A DNA stretch of 64,000 nt from an uncultured Bacteroidales bacterium (lineage in GTDB: Bacteria > Bacteroidota > Bacteroidia > Bacteroidales > Bacteroidaceae), in NCBI GenBank assembly GCA_902798615.1, contig CADBXL010000011.1:1-64000 (forward strand). The letters run 5' to 3'. How positions within the stretch are numbered: the first letter of the stretch is position 1; each line of letters begins with the position of its first letter. A program made the translations under genes and the position numbers. Shown here one piece after another: positions 45,501 to 51,542 of the stretch. Under the pieces are notes generated by a model, which searched no databases, was not told the origin of the DNA, and was given only the letters and a program-made list of their open reading frames with translations.

Positions 45501-48494
45501 GCTCTCGTGCTTCGTACTCCTGCCTTAAGGCTTAACCCTAAATATGGACAGCCGGGTGAGCCAAGGACTGTGCCAGATAAGTCGAAGATGGCAATCTCAG
45601 TGTTCTATACCAAGAATGGGGATAGCTATAACCAGACAACGGCTAATGTTCCTCTGCACGCTGGTACAGCTTATTACTTCCGTAATGCTGATACGCAGGA
45701 GTATGAGCTGTTCTATGACGGTACGAGGTTCCTGAATGACGTTATGACGAAGACGAACGATAGATACTCTAATCCGTTGGTTATCGGGGATATCGAACCG
45801 ACGAATAGTAATGTGTATTATCTGGACGTGCCTCGTAGCTATACCTATACTATCTACCTTAATATTGAGTATATTCAGGGTCCTTCACCAGAGGGTAACA
45901 TCACGATTGCTAATTGTGCTCTGCCTGGTGAATATATCAAGGTGGATGCAAGTAGTGTGACTATTGATGCCGACCAGTCGATGCGTCCGCAGAGTTTCTA
46001 CTGGCGCATAGGCAAGCTCAATGCTGAGGGTACGGGCTTTGTGGATGCGTGGAACAAGGATGTGGGTACAGCGACCTACGAGACTTGGCGCGTCGGCTCA
46101 GAGCCTACTGGAATATTTACCCAGTGTGAGGCTGTGGGTAACGATGTCCTCTATGTGCCTGCGTACTATTTCATGAATGGCTATGGTGTGCAGTATGGAT
46201 TCATTTCGAGAAAGGGTAATGATGAGATTGTGGGTGATGACATCTATAACTTCTACCCAATAGAAATGAAGAAGGATGCTGAGACGGGCAAGGTGCTCGA
46301 CCGCCTTGAGGTGCATAATTTCCACATGATGGATTCGCACGAGGTGGGTGTTGACTTGCATCTTAGTGAGGCTGTTGAGCGTGCCAAGAATGAGCCTATG
46401 GCTCAGCCTCGTATATATATTGGTGATGAGGCTGACCTGAAAGCGTTTGCTACTTTCGTTAAGAATAACCAGTATCATGGTGCTAATGCTCAGTTCGTTC
46501 TGCTCAATGATCTGACCATACCTAATGGCTATGTGGCTCCAGATGTATTTGCAGGTACATTGCATGGTGATGGTTATGTGATTACGGGTGGTAAGTTGTT
46601 CAAGAAAAACAGTGGTAACATCTATAACCTCGGTGTGGTTGGTGGAAAGATTGCCGATACAAACATGGGTAGGTATAGCTGCTGTTTCGAGGGCGAAGGC
46701 TTGAATGTTTACGACATCGACGGAAATGCGATGGAGGGCTATACTGAAGAAGACTTCAGGTATGGCAAGGTGGCATACGACCTTAACCAGTATCATTTGA
46801 AGAAGGCAGGAAAACTTGCGGGTAATACAAACACATATACATATGTGGAGGATTACTATCGTAATGGTGATTATCAGTATGCGCGTGTGGCTGATGAAAC
46901 GCTTGGCGTTACTACTGGTGTTACATATCTGCGTATGGGTAATGAGGTGGCTGCAAATCAGTCGGTTCCTTATTATCACATAAAGGATATGACGGCTCAT
47001 GACGTGAAGCATACTGCTGATATCCGAAGGAAGGGTGATCACTGTGAGCCTCTGTTTGAGGAGAATGACATTAATGACTATCGTTACTTCGGTCAGGGTC
47101 TTCAGGCTGATCCGGAATTGTATCCATCGGCAATATCATCACATAAGGTTAGTGCTGCATTGAATCGTGTATGGCGTACTGACGGCTATTATGGTTCGAA
47201 GGAAACGGATAAGTTCTACTATAATGCAGCTATCCATAATGAGAACTATATGGATACCTATGTTGTTGATCCTCGGATTACGGCGGTGAACTTTAATGTT
47301 GCAGATGACAATGCTTCTGTATTCCATGGCTTTGCAACTGCAGACGATGTGACAAGAAACCTCTTGGTTTATACACCGAAGGGAACATCTGCAAATAATG
47401 AGGTGGCTGATGTGGTTTCTAAATCACTTTCATATAGTGAGAGTCTGCCAGAAGGTGCCATCAGAGGTCATCAGATAATTCGTGATGGATCTGCATGGAA
47501 AGCTTCAATGCTTCATCTAGTGGATAAGCAGACATTCAATGCTCCTATTGCATTCTCTGTTACGGGTAAGTCGTGGTACGTACGTAACCCTGAGACTGAA
47601 ACCGGATATGTTGATAAGGTTGGTACTGGCTGGGAAAGCATATGTCTGCCATTCACAGTAGATAAGTCAACCCTGTCTGAGGGCATACATCAGTATTGTC
47701 CAAGTACAGGAGCTGACCTTGGTGTGAATAAAAATATTACATTCTTCTATGGTACACCTGCAGAAGGAACTACTGTTGCAAATAACAATAATACTCTGCG
47801 TCATCACTATTGGTTCCGTGAATTCAAGTCAATATCTGGCAATAAGGCAACCTTCGAGAGACCAGAGAAGTCTATCGCTAATGGTGGTTTTGCTGCTTAT
47901 ACTCCATATATTGTTAGCTTCCCAGGAAACAGATATTACGAGTTTGATATGACAGGTCAGACCGTCACTTTTGAGAAGACTAATGGAGCAAATATTGCAG
48001 TTACTGATGATGCGGTTGCTGCGGCTTCAAGTGGAAAACCATATCATATTGCATTTGCCAATGATGGGGCATCTTCAAGTAAGTATGCTATCGCTATTGG
48101 TGAGACTGGCGACGATAAGGGAATGAAGTTTGAGAGATATCAGCCAATATATGCCTTCCGTGGCTATATAGCGAAAGATGCCGTTGTTGTAGGTGCTAAG
48201 GCTAATAGCATCTCTCTTGATGATGATGTCATATACATAAGTACAGATATCAGAACGATTGAGAATCTGAATGAGGATGAGAACTCATCCGAAATTGCTG
48301 GTGAGTACCTCCGCGTATATGATGCAGGCAATCATACTATCGGTGTTGAAAGTTCATACGACACGAAGCTGACAATCTATACTTCATCAGGTCAGATAGC
48401 TCGAATCCTTGATGTCCGTGCAGGTACAAGCAAGTATAGTGGATTTGCTTCTGGCATCTATATCATCGGTCAGAAGAAACTCTCTGTCAAGTAA
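33546..48494 (+). CDS. Giant secreted repeat adhesin with type IX-like C-terminal tail
   Basis: 4982 residues. Signal peptide about 1-31, ending GVWAQ. Two related N-terminal modules (about 43-330 and 457-780) open with GDGSKDNPYVI / GNGTQESPYII and contain GLUG-type repeats. Ig-like segments follow (about 800-930). From about 1450 to 3380 there are dozens of copies of a turn motif (V/I)YGGG followed by A/V-x-G-x-T-x-V-x-I-x-GG, as expected for a right-handed beta-helix or beta-solenoid. A beta-rich region runs 3400-4880, and the last ~75 residues (LRVYDAGNHTIGVES, ending ASGIYIIGQKKLSVK) look like a type IX sorting domain. It is the last gene of the fimbrillin operon, so it is likely a fibre-associated or cell-surface adhesin. 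Ligand unknown. Confidence 0.88.
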   Translation: MKRLITFNFQFSFFSIMMFLFVFTAQGVWAQSGEWKDYAANEYASGDGSKDNPYVIKTAAQFAYMAKDISGTNNISKGKYYVLDADVDLAAHYWNPIGTDNNHRFLGNFDGRGHVVKNLKVKWTISGWTTAGLFGRIKGEKNSWSRVSNLIIDGAKVEKAADGKNITKDGCGIGILAGEVRQYSEISNIIVKNSVNSDGGSPFTVSGSGCIRIGGILGNTEKDNDADPGVYRIYNLAAENVKIDYSKMTYTSSSNDSYIGGVIGRFRQKKADDPNIFAENLFSDATINYVSHANIACGSVLANKDGVAEANHWYYTTPVPGVTNYGENKGISFASSFNNLANSFVSKMNEPDMPFWIYSQASGFKFLKGTLSNVHESTHLLNAHEFTFTTTGSYTYEWYVEGVKQSSTTSKAVLPTKAVEQTGKVVLKSGTEKIMEANFVIPAEIYGVEDHLYANSYAGGNGTQESPYIISNDIQLAKLALDVSKGQNTDKYYRITADIDLSKAIWTPIGSYVYDTNKTFKGFLDGVGHTIKNMRFDWYNTINDRCCYGLFTSIDGTSEKWSDVRNLIIDNANIKCDNASKLTNTRCVGTLVGVIHHYSNIQNIIVRNSQITGPSSSFEQNSKYLVVGGLSAWLGENDNNYNLNNIAVDVKINIDQLVVNDVAKVYIGGFIAECQKNVKTCVNNVYSQSTIKVPSSCENVGSVFGTKYDNVSQTTLYYVNDAKKVQGTQKALNGFAVSFCNANNDYIRSKDLHDFSFWHFRTTSKEFYLDRLNTELTVDKKSKIVVTASTWGMTGNENYNWYISEDNVTWKKSNLSTTKILNLPYEGNVKYVYAEVADGSSRSSSVKISTIIKANAFLTNTNGTYGVNLTNSLWNDDNQYLEVSYQWKENDSVIPGATSDTYTPSGANKKVSCHIILSSGEYTILDKTLFSATVVFVKPDGGNDNNSGLDDQHPVKTWQKAYSLLNDEASWDENKIVLIGKSNREATCDQDNGNKGFSITNTLKGNGVTETYAEWKKKVDASGLAKAVTITGKYNGIDYNAIIEAYEDGNNGKGYIGLFGDTRFENITFNHDSRAQHSSYIFCQYHNLEMGEGIQMTGFKNNAPGYGTIDGARTSSFQIYGGLNNDKRFRTNSGVLDMAAMEAAMPHGKEGFSITLKSGHYSCITLAGRQSTSNQLNGLMGTPNMPIKCTITIDIDRAYNDEHNEFKADYDCGIVAASHEGPLYADMDIIIKSGYVARVVNGHMGNEKEFTFNYNGTKYRFPDNTYSGRANILIDPRDGAGNIDNSKVIITELYGGSTGRGYLNNTTIKNPFYGYSTVTINGGTFTILPENNEKKNMIFNGIFGSGAGGYNGIGDDEHHTMDEHIAYWSPDNKVVLYGPYEEAKGKFVSVKCYNANDGSSEMVDPTKTKTRILIKDGIFGSQSQPIDGVYAGGSGFMSPSLFYENKVVPSIYGGNIYGEKGDTVSSLTINGGKFYCKNGIFAGGRGTDKFYSEDAYNGNPADYTKLGQTYGNTELIINGGTFNCDIFGGGYGVADAKLKTDGSIATLSDMARVYGETTVTISGNTRINGSVYGGGDMAAVENGTSDATNLTITGNVEVTGNVFASGNGRTKTYTQHPELVGFVKGNANLSIFGSPRIYGEIYGGGAYGSNEGNTNVIANGGYFYNNVYGGGQGDLATNTRATITGDATVTMSGAKAVLDDKQEKSSFIEGKHVVYGGGDLVATVTGTAAVNVTRTFVTPDIMATQMWENACNDNSKRSFWVFGGGYGENTVVGNTDVNINIDIDENNEIIGSVGGAYAGVVEHNTSTTIQGTPILRNVYGGGYGLFSSENVTAGIVKENSTVLIEGGEMHCNVYGGGKGIPQIATDQNDTFKDVARVKGNTSVTVTGTAAIYGNVYGGGDIANVGDGTANYKVEPKSTSISNGNIVSYTHNNARTFVNITGGNIYGMVFGGGLGRVRTTEWVGANYTKIGRVTGNTLVHVANSMDADNNTVEPYIWNRIYGAGSYGVVDGNSMVHIEGGNLGYNIFGGGFGDAGTDNGTKNNGTYADVLGNTNVTIDGGSWIWYAMADEYGNITTWNKANTKLNTSYETMRNMTESERMSKIRSYRDSRFFEKKDEGYGFTINHNIYGGGNAACYVSGTSKVIINHSPLTDVKYNGETYNLLDPNTAAGCCWYTSIDNIRNPQFSVFGAGYGVNTKVQSTEVYAQPGAKLDANGKVVGGNKYVNQPDDLTKYVEFEQAIYDDYQSVDDNTRKKLYGMGENTNDPRTYLRYRASQLAWSIGAPAFTFMDIHGGGFSGYVTGNTKVITDCQLTCRSVFGGGIGSRPEDTPSGNETYGQVDGNTDVQIYGGVISMNVFGGGAGIEPYKTEAGYKIFPEMALVKGKTNVDVYGESYKISYLGNIDVERTLIFGSVYGGGDVANVGTAEAPATELTGTETSYTTRVNVKGASVMSPVFAGGNGRNRSSDYDYKKVGAVYGNAGLFVDKADKAYPYASNSGVPATAVIPYLWNCAYGGGNKGVVNGNTLVKIDNGYFSDDIFAGGLGDATQNTSADITGHTNLIVNGGEAKLTSLWNPETRAWTAATKNVTNNHLYSPQYDPEKRKFKVNHNMYGGGNLACVVSGNSYITMSKGLLNEQETVSATANPEGGFFATKEWKEVYYKTGSPYFCIFGGGYGNQTIISGNTNVNVNMVENGDVHLHDIPDRVEGEEYLHFIPGQSVMDIVGGGYEGKVIGETNVNIGGGTFARRIFGGGQYNSVLKSNVNIASVDCEDVFGGGMMGDVEKTVNVNIGTEGAATNDDIHIHGNVYGGNDVAGYVNLKDKDATGATVFQDNGGEGVKVKIRGGHIYGNVYGAGNGDYLYALDKAGNASPTVNEYYRSERNIYDLVYTVPMRSTIASSSSSATDAQKIVNLNSWRPLTNKVTVDVAGKSATSKPDIRGYVYGGGNSATVVATDANSHVTLNVGSNIKLGGLFLGCDGDQLFTQKGAKDYMRAIKDIDGIDLNAAIDWNLAANKNIKQIYVPADNDSRAKAYPHILDLYFQPVSMSIRPVINWATNLKNDTIGSFVCGGNRGNMDVKPDQNGNAVNIEFPEGLTITDKIVGGCYNANYDKNNTITVNHVGGYLLGSPRSTSPMINLLVKCKFAPSEVEKAGKKYYEGGNVYGGCYKSGVIVGDVKIDYRSNSLDGLDASMLAASNEKDIAVCNVYGAGYGESSYVYGDINVLYSNDVPWSNNARTTVNNIFGGGEKGNVIGNTDIRILNGKVLGSVTGGSYSGNLWGSTQVLVGYPTYYLCKKNAKYDILRADDANLALENINVDGSETKTIKQSIYLMRGDIVSEQVVDAVKAYDAKNGTTQSSNAFEKKTISPSYTNGWNDVNIQIGVAVYGGGYSTSASGSSALTNTTVLKYTKDYNNIDMKFSGSKEGVGYANGMDDLTVDTVQNYGGNTTMLIADDPSYTKEHITISPQTMKVANGLTANSDLFRYYYKDQNNEYHYISEEGKYFKKGPWPEDISSTDHNFYVADTDGGIFGDGHLSYTEGFRNCELTGYGYAEHTINAGKILNTFQRMDMLRLKDNCVKLLGARDYATNSTDVTPYSISRVGEIQMMSSVDGSQPLYPGEIDEKHKRVYKVKKVRNYLGLSNNIRYVGAIKTDDEFSTALWHGKEGELGKGEYSGKSYRFVKDDFLKYHEFVGNNYADKNEITYQKRNEGTARNLIGIASGYSLKIRNVQEHYDSNGKLTETAFYGPIVGVAEIRLVDINADEAGGYVYADNRHASGHGYHDFIEETGNFVFPYVENPDMYVVDDCFPNGWEHYHDKGLANGDLSHCWFLTGYHFYLNANISAYTFNSAGEGNGKAFESNSEIALEDVDILKGLMAGQQLKIESWELRSDHPNSFSSDLEVRNYQNGATDHSGYNMNGKYKLYVSISDKKEYTETEGIHYELTMDKSATIAKGTPIPGSVTTDVSRLAFKLVDNVDNTSTQYYKDYMELPTKAALVLRTPALRLNPKYGQPGEPRTVPDKSKMAISVFYTKNGDSYNQTTANVPLHAGTAYYFRNADTQEYELFYDGTRFLNDVMTKTNDRYSNPLVIGDIEPTNSNVYYLDVPRSYTYTIYLNIEYIQGPSPEGNITIANCALPGEYIKVDASSVTIDADQSMRPQSFYWRIGKLNAEGTGFVDAWNKDVGTATYETWRVGSEPTGIFTQCEAVGNDVLYVPAYYFMNGYGVQYGFISRKGNDEIVGDDIYNFYPIEMKKDAETGKVLDRLEVHNFHMMDSHEVGVDLHLSEAVERAKNEPMAQPRIYIGDEADLKAFATFVKNNQYHGANAQFVLLNDLTIPNGYVAPDVFAGTLHGDGYVITGGKLFKKNSGNIYNLGVVGGKIADTNMGRYSCCFEGEGLNVYDIDGNAMEGYTEEDFRYGKVAYDLNQYHLKKAGKLAGNTNTYTYVEDYYRNGDYQYARVADETLGVTTGVTYLRMGNEVAANQSVPYYHIKDMTAHDVKHTADIRRKGDHCEPLFEENDINDYRYFGQGLQADPELYPSAISSHKVSAALNRVWRTDGYYGSKETDKFYYNAAIHNENYMDTYVVDPRITAVNFNVADDNASVFHGFATADDVTRNLLVYTPKGTSANNEVADVVSKSLSYSESLPEGAIRGHQIIRDGSAWKASMLHLVDKQTFNAPIAFSVTGKSWYVRNPETETGYVDKVGTGWESICLPFTVDKSTLSEGIHQYCPSTGADLGVNKNITFFYGTPAEGTTVANNNNTLRHHYWFREFKSISGNKATFERPEKSIANGGFAAYTPYIVSFPGNRYYEFDMTGQTVTFEKTNGANIAVTDDAVAAASSGKPYHIAFANDGASSSKYAIAIGETGDDKGMKFERYQPIYAFRGYIAKDAVVVGAKANSISLDDDVIYISTDIRTIENLNEDENSSEIAGEYLRVYDAGNHTIGVESSYDTKLTIYTSSGQIARILDVRAGTSKYSGFASGIYIIGQKKLSVK

Positions 48495-48511
48495 TTTTCA
48501 GAGATATTTTA

Positions 48512-48551
48512 GAAAAAAAAGTGAATAGCTTTTGCTGTTCACTTTTTTTTT
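48512..48551 (+). terminator. Terminator of the adhesin operon
   Basis: AAAAAAAAGTGAATAGC pairs with GCTGTTCACTTTTTTTT (one mismatch) around TTTT. Confidence 0.85.
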
Positions 48552-48553
48552 GC

Positions 48554-48561
48554 TAACTTTG
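48554..48561 (+). promoter_or_regulatory. -7 promoter box of pta
   Basis: TAACTTTG, 73 bp before the pta ATG and directly after the adhesin terminator. Confidence 0.65.
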
Positions 48562-48633
48562 CAAAATGTTACTGTCAACTAGTATTGGGAACTTATAAAA
48601 ATAATTATATAAAAAATCGTAAATCTTAAAACT

Positions 48634-49647
48634 ATGAGTTTGATCGAACAGATTATTGCGCGTGCAAAGTCAAATAAGCAGCGCATTGTGCTCCCTGAGG
48701 CAGAAGAGGAGCGTACACTTATTGCTGCAGACAAGGTCCTGGAGCAGGATATCGCAGATCTTATTCTTATTGGTAATCCTCAGAAAGTTGCTGCATTGGC
48801 TAAGGAAAAGGGTCTTACCCATCTTGATAAGGCAACCCTCATCGATCCAGAGAACTGTGAGAAGAGCGAGGAATATGCACAGCTTCTTGCTGAGCTCCGT
48901 AAGAAGAAGGGAATGACTATTGAGCAGGCTCGTGAGCTTGTAAAGAATCCTCTCTATCTTGGTTGTATGATTATCAAGACAGAGGGAGCTGATGGTCAGA
49001 TATCTGGTGCACTCTCTACTACAGGCGACACTCTTCGTCCTGCTCTTCAGATTATCAAGACTGCTCCTGGAATCACATGTGTTTCTGGTGCAATGCTTAT
49101 GATAACAGAGACACCTCAGTATGGTGAGAATGGTGTTATGGTTTTCGCTGACGTAGCCGTTACTCCTATGCCAGATGCTAATCAACTTGGACAGATTGCT
49201 GTTTGTACAGCACAGACAGCTCGTTCTGTTGCAGGATTCGCAGATCCACGTGTTGCTATGTGTTCATTCTCAACAAAGGGTAGTGCAAAGCATGAGGTTG
49301 TTGATAAGGTTGTTGAGGCTACAAAGATTGCCAAGGAACTTGATCCTACACTCAAGATTGATGGTGAACTTCAGGCAGATGCAGCTCTTGTTCCATCTGT
49401 AGGTGCTAAGAAGGCTCCTGGCTCTGAAATCGCTGGTAAAGCTAACGTACTCGTATTCCCTAACCTCGAAGTAGGTAACATCAGTTATAAGCTCGTTCAG
49501 CGTCTTGGTAATGCTGTTGCTCTCGGTCCAATCCTTCAGGGTATCGCTCGTCCTGTTAATGACCTCAGTCGTGGTTGTTCTGTAGAGGACATTGTAAATC
49601 TTGTCGCTATCACAGCATGCCAGGCAATGGATGCGAAGAAGTTGTAA
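48634..49647 (+). CDS. pta: Phosphate acetyltransferase
   Basis: 337 residues, the short single-domain form. It interconverts acetyl-CoA and acetyl phosphate. Signatures: RIVLPEAEEERTLIAAD (N-terminal), GLSTTGDT-like SGALSTTGDTLRPALQII, and the C-terminal NVLVFPNLEVGNISYKLVQRL and GPILQG. It works with AckA (50196-51392) for ATP-yielding acetate production. The pair is normally adjacent; here an island with a four-helix-bundle gene separates them. Confidence 0.96.
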   Translation: MSLIEQIIARAKSNKQRIVLPEAEEERTLIAADKVLEQDIADLILIGNPQKVAALAKEKGLTHLDKATLIDPENCEKSEEYAQLLAELRKKKGMTIEQARELVKNPLYLGCMIIKTEGADGQISGALSTTGDTLRPALQIIKTAPGITCVSGAMLMITETPQYGENGVMVFADVAVTPMPDANQLGQIAVCTAQTARSVAGFADPRVAMCSFSTKGSAKHEVVDKVVEATKIAKELDPTLKIDGELQADAALVPSVGAKKAPGSEIAGKANVLVFPNLEVGNISYKLVQRLGNAVALGPILQGIARPVNDLSRGCSVEDIVNLVAITACQAMDAKKL

Positions 49648-49652
49648 ATTAT

Positions 49653-50183
49653 AAAATGAAAAATGAGAAATTAAAAATACAGGTTAGTTTTTATTCCGTA
49701 ATGGCATGTATAATGAGAACTCTCCGCTTGGCGTGAAAAGCCGATTATTTGCTGTGCGTATTACGAAGATGGTAAAATATCTTCAGAAAAATCGCAGTAA
49801 AACTTTAAATCCTGTATATAATCAGATTTTAAGGTCGGGGACTTCTATCATGGCAAATATTGCAGAATCTGAATTTGCACAGAGTCGTGCTGATTTCAGG
49901 AATAAGTTACAGATAGCTTTGAAAGAAGCAAACGAAACCAAGAGGTGGCTTTATTTGTTGCATAACAGCGAAGCCTTGACTCAACGAGAATATGATAGTA
50001 TGAACGTTGATTGTAGCGAATTAGTTGCAATGTTGGTTTCTTCTGTGAATACATCAAGAAAGAATAGTGGCAATGAATATGTCGGAGATAATCCATTAGA
50101 AGGTATGGTATCAGATTGTGATATTCCTTTGCCCTTTTAGACTATATTGTATTTTTCATTTTTCATTTTTCATTTTTCATTTA
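49653..50183. repeat. Heptamer-bounded island E2 with a four-helix-bundle gene
   Basis: The left arm (49653-49680) reads AAATGAAAAATGAGAAATTAAA...; the right arm (50149-50183) is GTATTTTTCATTTTTC continuing as ATTTTTC heptamers. The arms are inverted repeats. The island begins six bases after the pta stop and ends 13 bp before the ackA ATG, i.e. it fills the pta-ackA gap entirely. Inside is one gene (49706-50140). It looks like an insertion between two genes that usually form a tight operon. Confidence 0.7.
49706..50140 (+). CDS. Four-helix-bundle protein (23S rRNA intervening-sequence type)
   Basis: 144 residues, all-helical. The segments SRLFAVRITKMVKYLQKN, ILRSGTSIMANIAESEFAQS, DFRNKLQIALKEANETKRWL and the C-terminal helix define the IVP/four-helix-bundle family (TIGR02436-like). 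Family members were first seen encoded within 23S rRNA intervening sequences; a related one (Avd) assists diversity-generating retroelements. Here neither rRNA nor reverse transcriptase is near, and the gene is bordered by inverted heptamer arrays. Function unknown; nucleic-acid binding is plausible from family. The last ~25 residues are poorly ordered. Confidence 0.88.
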   Translation: MYNENSPLGVKSRLFAVRITKMVKYLQKNRSKTLNPVYNQILRSGTSIMANIAESEFAQSRADFRNKLQIALKEANETKRWLYLLHNSEALTQREYDSMNVDCSELVAMLVSSVNTSRKNSGNEYVGDNPLEGMVSDCDIPLPF

Positions 50184-50195
50184 AATAATTGAAGC

Positions 50196-51392
50196 ATGAA
50201 AATTTTAGTTCTTAACTGCGGTTCTTCATCAATCAAATATCAGTTGTTTGAGATGGAGACAAAGACCGTTCTTGCAAAGGGCGGTATTGAGAAAATAGGT
50301 CTTCCTGGTGCATTCATCAAGTTCAATGCGAAGGATGGTAGCAAGAAGGTTATTGAGCAGGAGATTCCTGAGCATACAGTAGGCGTTGAACTTATCTTCA
50401 AGGTTCTTACTGATCCAGTAGAGGGCGCTCTTAAGTCACTCGACGAACTTGATGCAGTAGGTCATCGTATGGTGCATGGTGGTGAGAAGTTCGCAAAGTC
50501 TGTTATCCTCACTCCAGAGGTTATCGAGGCATTCAAGGCTTGTAACGACCTTGCTCCTCTCCACAATCCTGCAAACCTCAAGGGTGTAGATGCTGTTACT
50601 GCTCTTCTCCCAAAGATTCCACAGGTAGGTGTATTCGATACAGCATTCCACCAGACAATGCCACAGAAGGCATTCATGTATGCTATCCCTTACGATATGT
50701 ACGAGAACTACGGCGTTCGTCGCTACGGTTTCCACGGCACATCTCATCGTTATGTATCAGTTCGTGCTCTTGAGTTCCTCGGTAAGAAGGCTGAAGGCTC
50801 TAAGGTAATCACAGCTCATATCGGTAATGGTGGCTCTCTCGCTGCTGTTAAGGATGGCAAGTGTCAGGACACATCAATGGGCCTTACCCCACTTGAGGGC
50901 GTAATGATGGGTACACGTTCTGGTGATATCGACGGTGGTGCTGTTTCATTCATCCAGAAGAAACTCGGTCTTGATGCTGACGGCATTTCTAACTACCTCA
51001 ACAAGAAGTCAGGTCTCGCAGGTATCTCTTGTAAGTCAAGTGATATGCGTGAGGTATTCCAGGCTGCTTCTGAGGGTGACGCGAAGTGCAAGCTCGCTAT
51101 TGATATGTACACATACCGCATCAAGAAGTACATCGGCTCTTACGCTGCTGCTCTCGGTGGCTGTGACGTACTCGTATTCACCGCAGGTGTATGTGAGAAC
51201 CAGTCAGATATCCGTGAAGCTATCTGTGAGGATATGGAATGGATGGGCATTAAGCTCGACAAAGAGAAGAATGCACAGATCCACGGTGAAGAGGCTATCA
51301 TCTCTACTCCAGACTCAAAAGTAACCGTTGTCGTTATCCCTACAGATGAGGAGCTGATGATTGCATCTGATACGATGGAACTTGTTAAGTAA
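50196..51392 (+). CDS. ackA: Acetate kinase
   Basis: 398 residues. It converts acetyl phosphate and ADP to acetate and ATP. Signatures: MKILVLNCGSSSIKYQLFE (N-terminal adenosine region), VGHRMVHGGE, FDTAFHQTMP, RYGFHGTSHRYV, TAHIGNGGSLAAV and GVMMGTRSGDIDGG. Complete. Functional partner of pta. Confidence 0.97.
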   Translation: MKILVLNCGSSSIKYQLFEMETKTVLAKGGIEKIGLPGAFIKFNAKDGSKKVIEQEIPEHTVGVELIFKVLTDPVEGALKSLDELDAVGHRMVHGGEKFAKSVILTPEVIEAFKACNDLAPLHNPANLKGVDAVTALLPKIPQVGVFDTAFHQTMPQKAFMYAIPYDMYENYGVRRYGFHGTSHRYVSVRALEFLGKKAEGSKVITAHIGNGGSLAAVKDGKCQDTSMGLTPLEGVMMGTRSGDIDGGAVSFIQKKLGLDADGISNYLNKKSGLAGISCKSSDMREVFQAASEGDAKCKLAIDMYTYRIKKYIGSYAAALGGCDVLVFTAGVCENQSDIREAICEDMEWMGIKLDKEKNAQIHGEEAIISTPDSKVTVVVIPTDEELMIASDTMELVK

Positions 51393-51395
51393 TTT

Positions 51396-51535
51396 AAGTG
51401 AATAGTGAATAGAGAATAGTGAATAATACTTAATACTGGTGGACACCGGAATTGGGATTTGCAATGCACCTCAATCGGCGATAGCAGTATTTTTCACTAA
51501 GTATTATTCATTTTTCACTATTCACTATTCGTTTT
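51396..51535. repeat. Heptamer-bounded island E3 (no gene)
   Basis: Left arm AAGTGAATAGTGAATAGAGA continuing through AATAGTGAATAATACTTA; right arm TAAGTATTATTCATTTTTCA continuing CTATTCACTATTCG. The 70-bp centre contains AATACTG/CAGTATT and GGTG/CACC pairs. It starts four bases after the ackA stop and ends just before the beta-galactosidase ATG. It shares its inner AATACTGG / CAGTATT word with island E4. Confidence 0.75.
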
Positions 51536-51542
51536 TATATGT

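Noticed and set aside
46098-47042. 314-codon frame antisense to the giant adhesin
   Set aside because: Ile/His/Thr-rich antisense translation of a long real gene with biased codon use.
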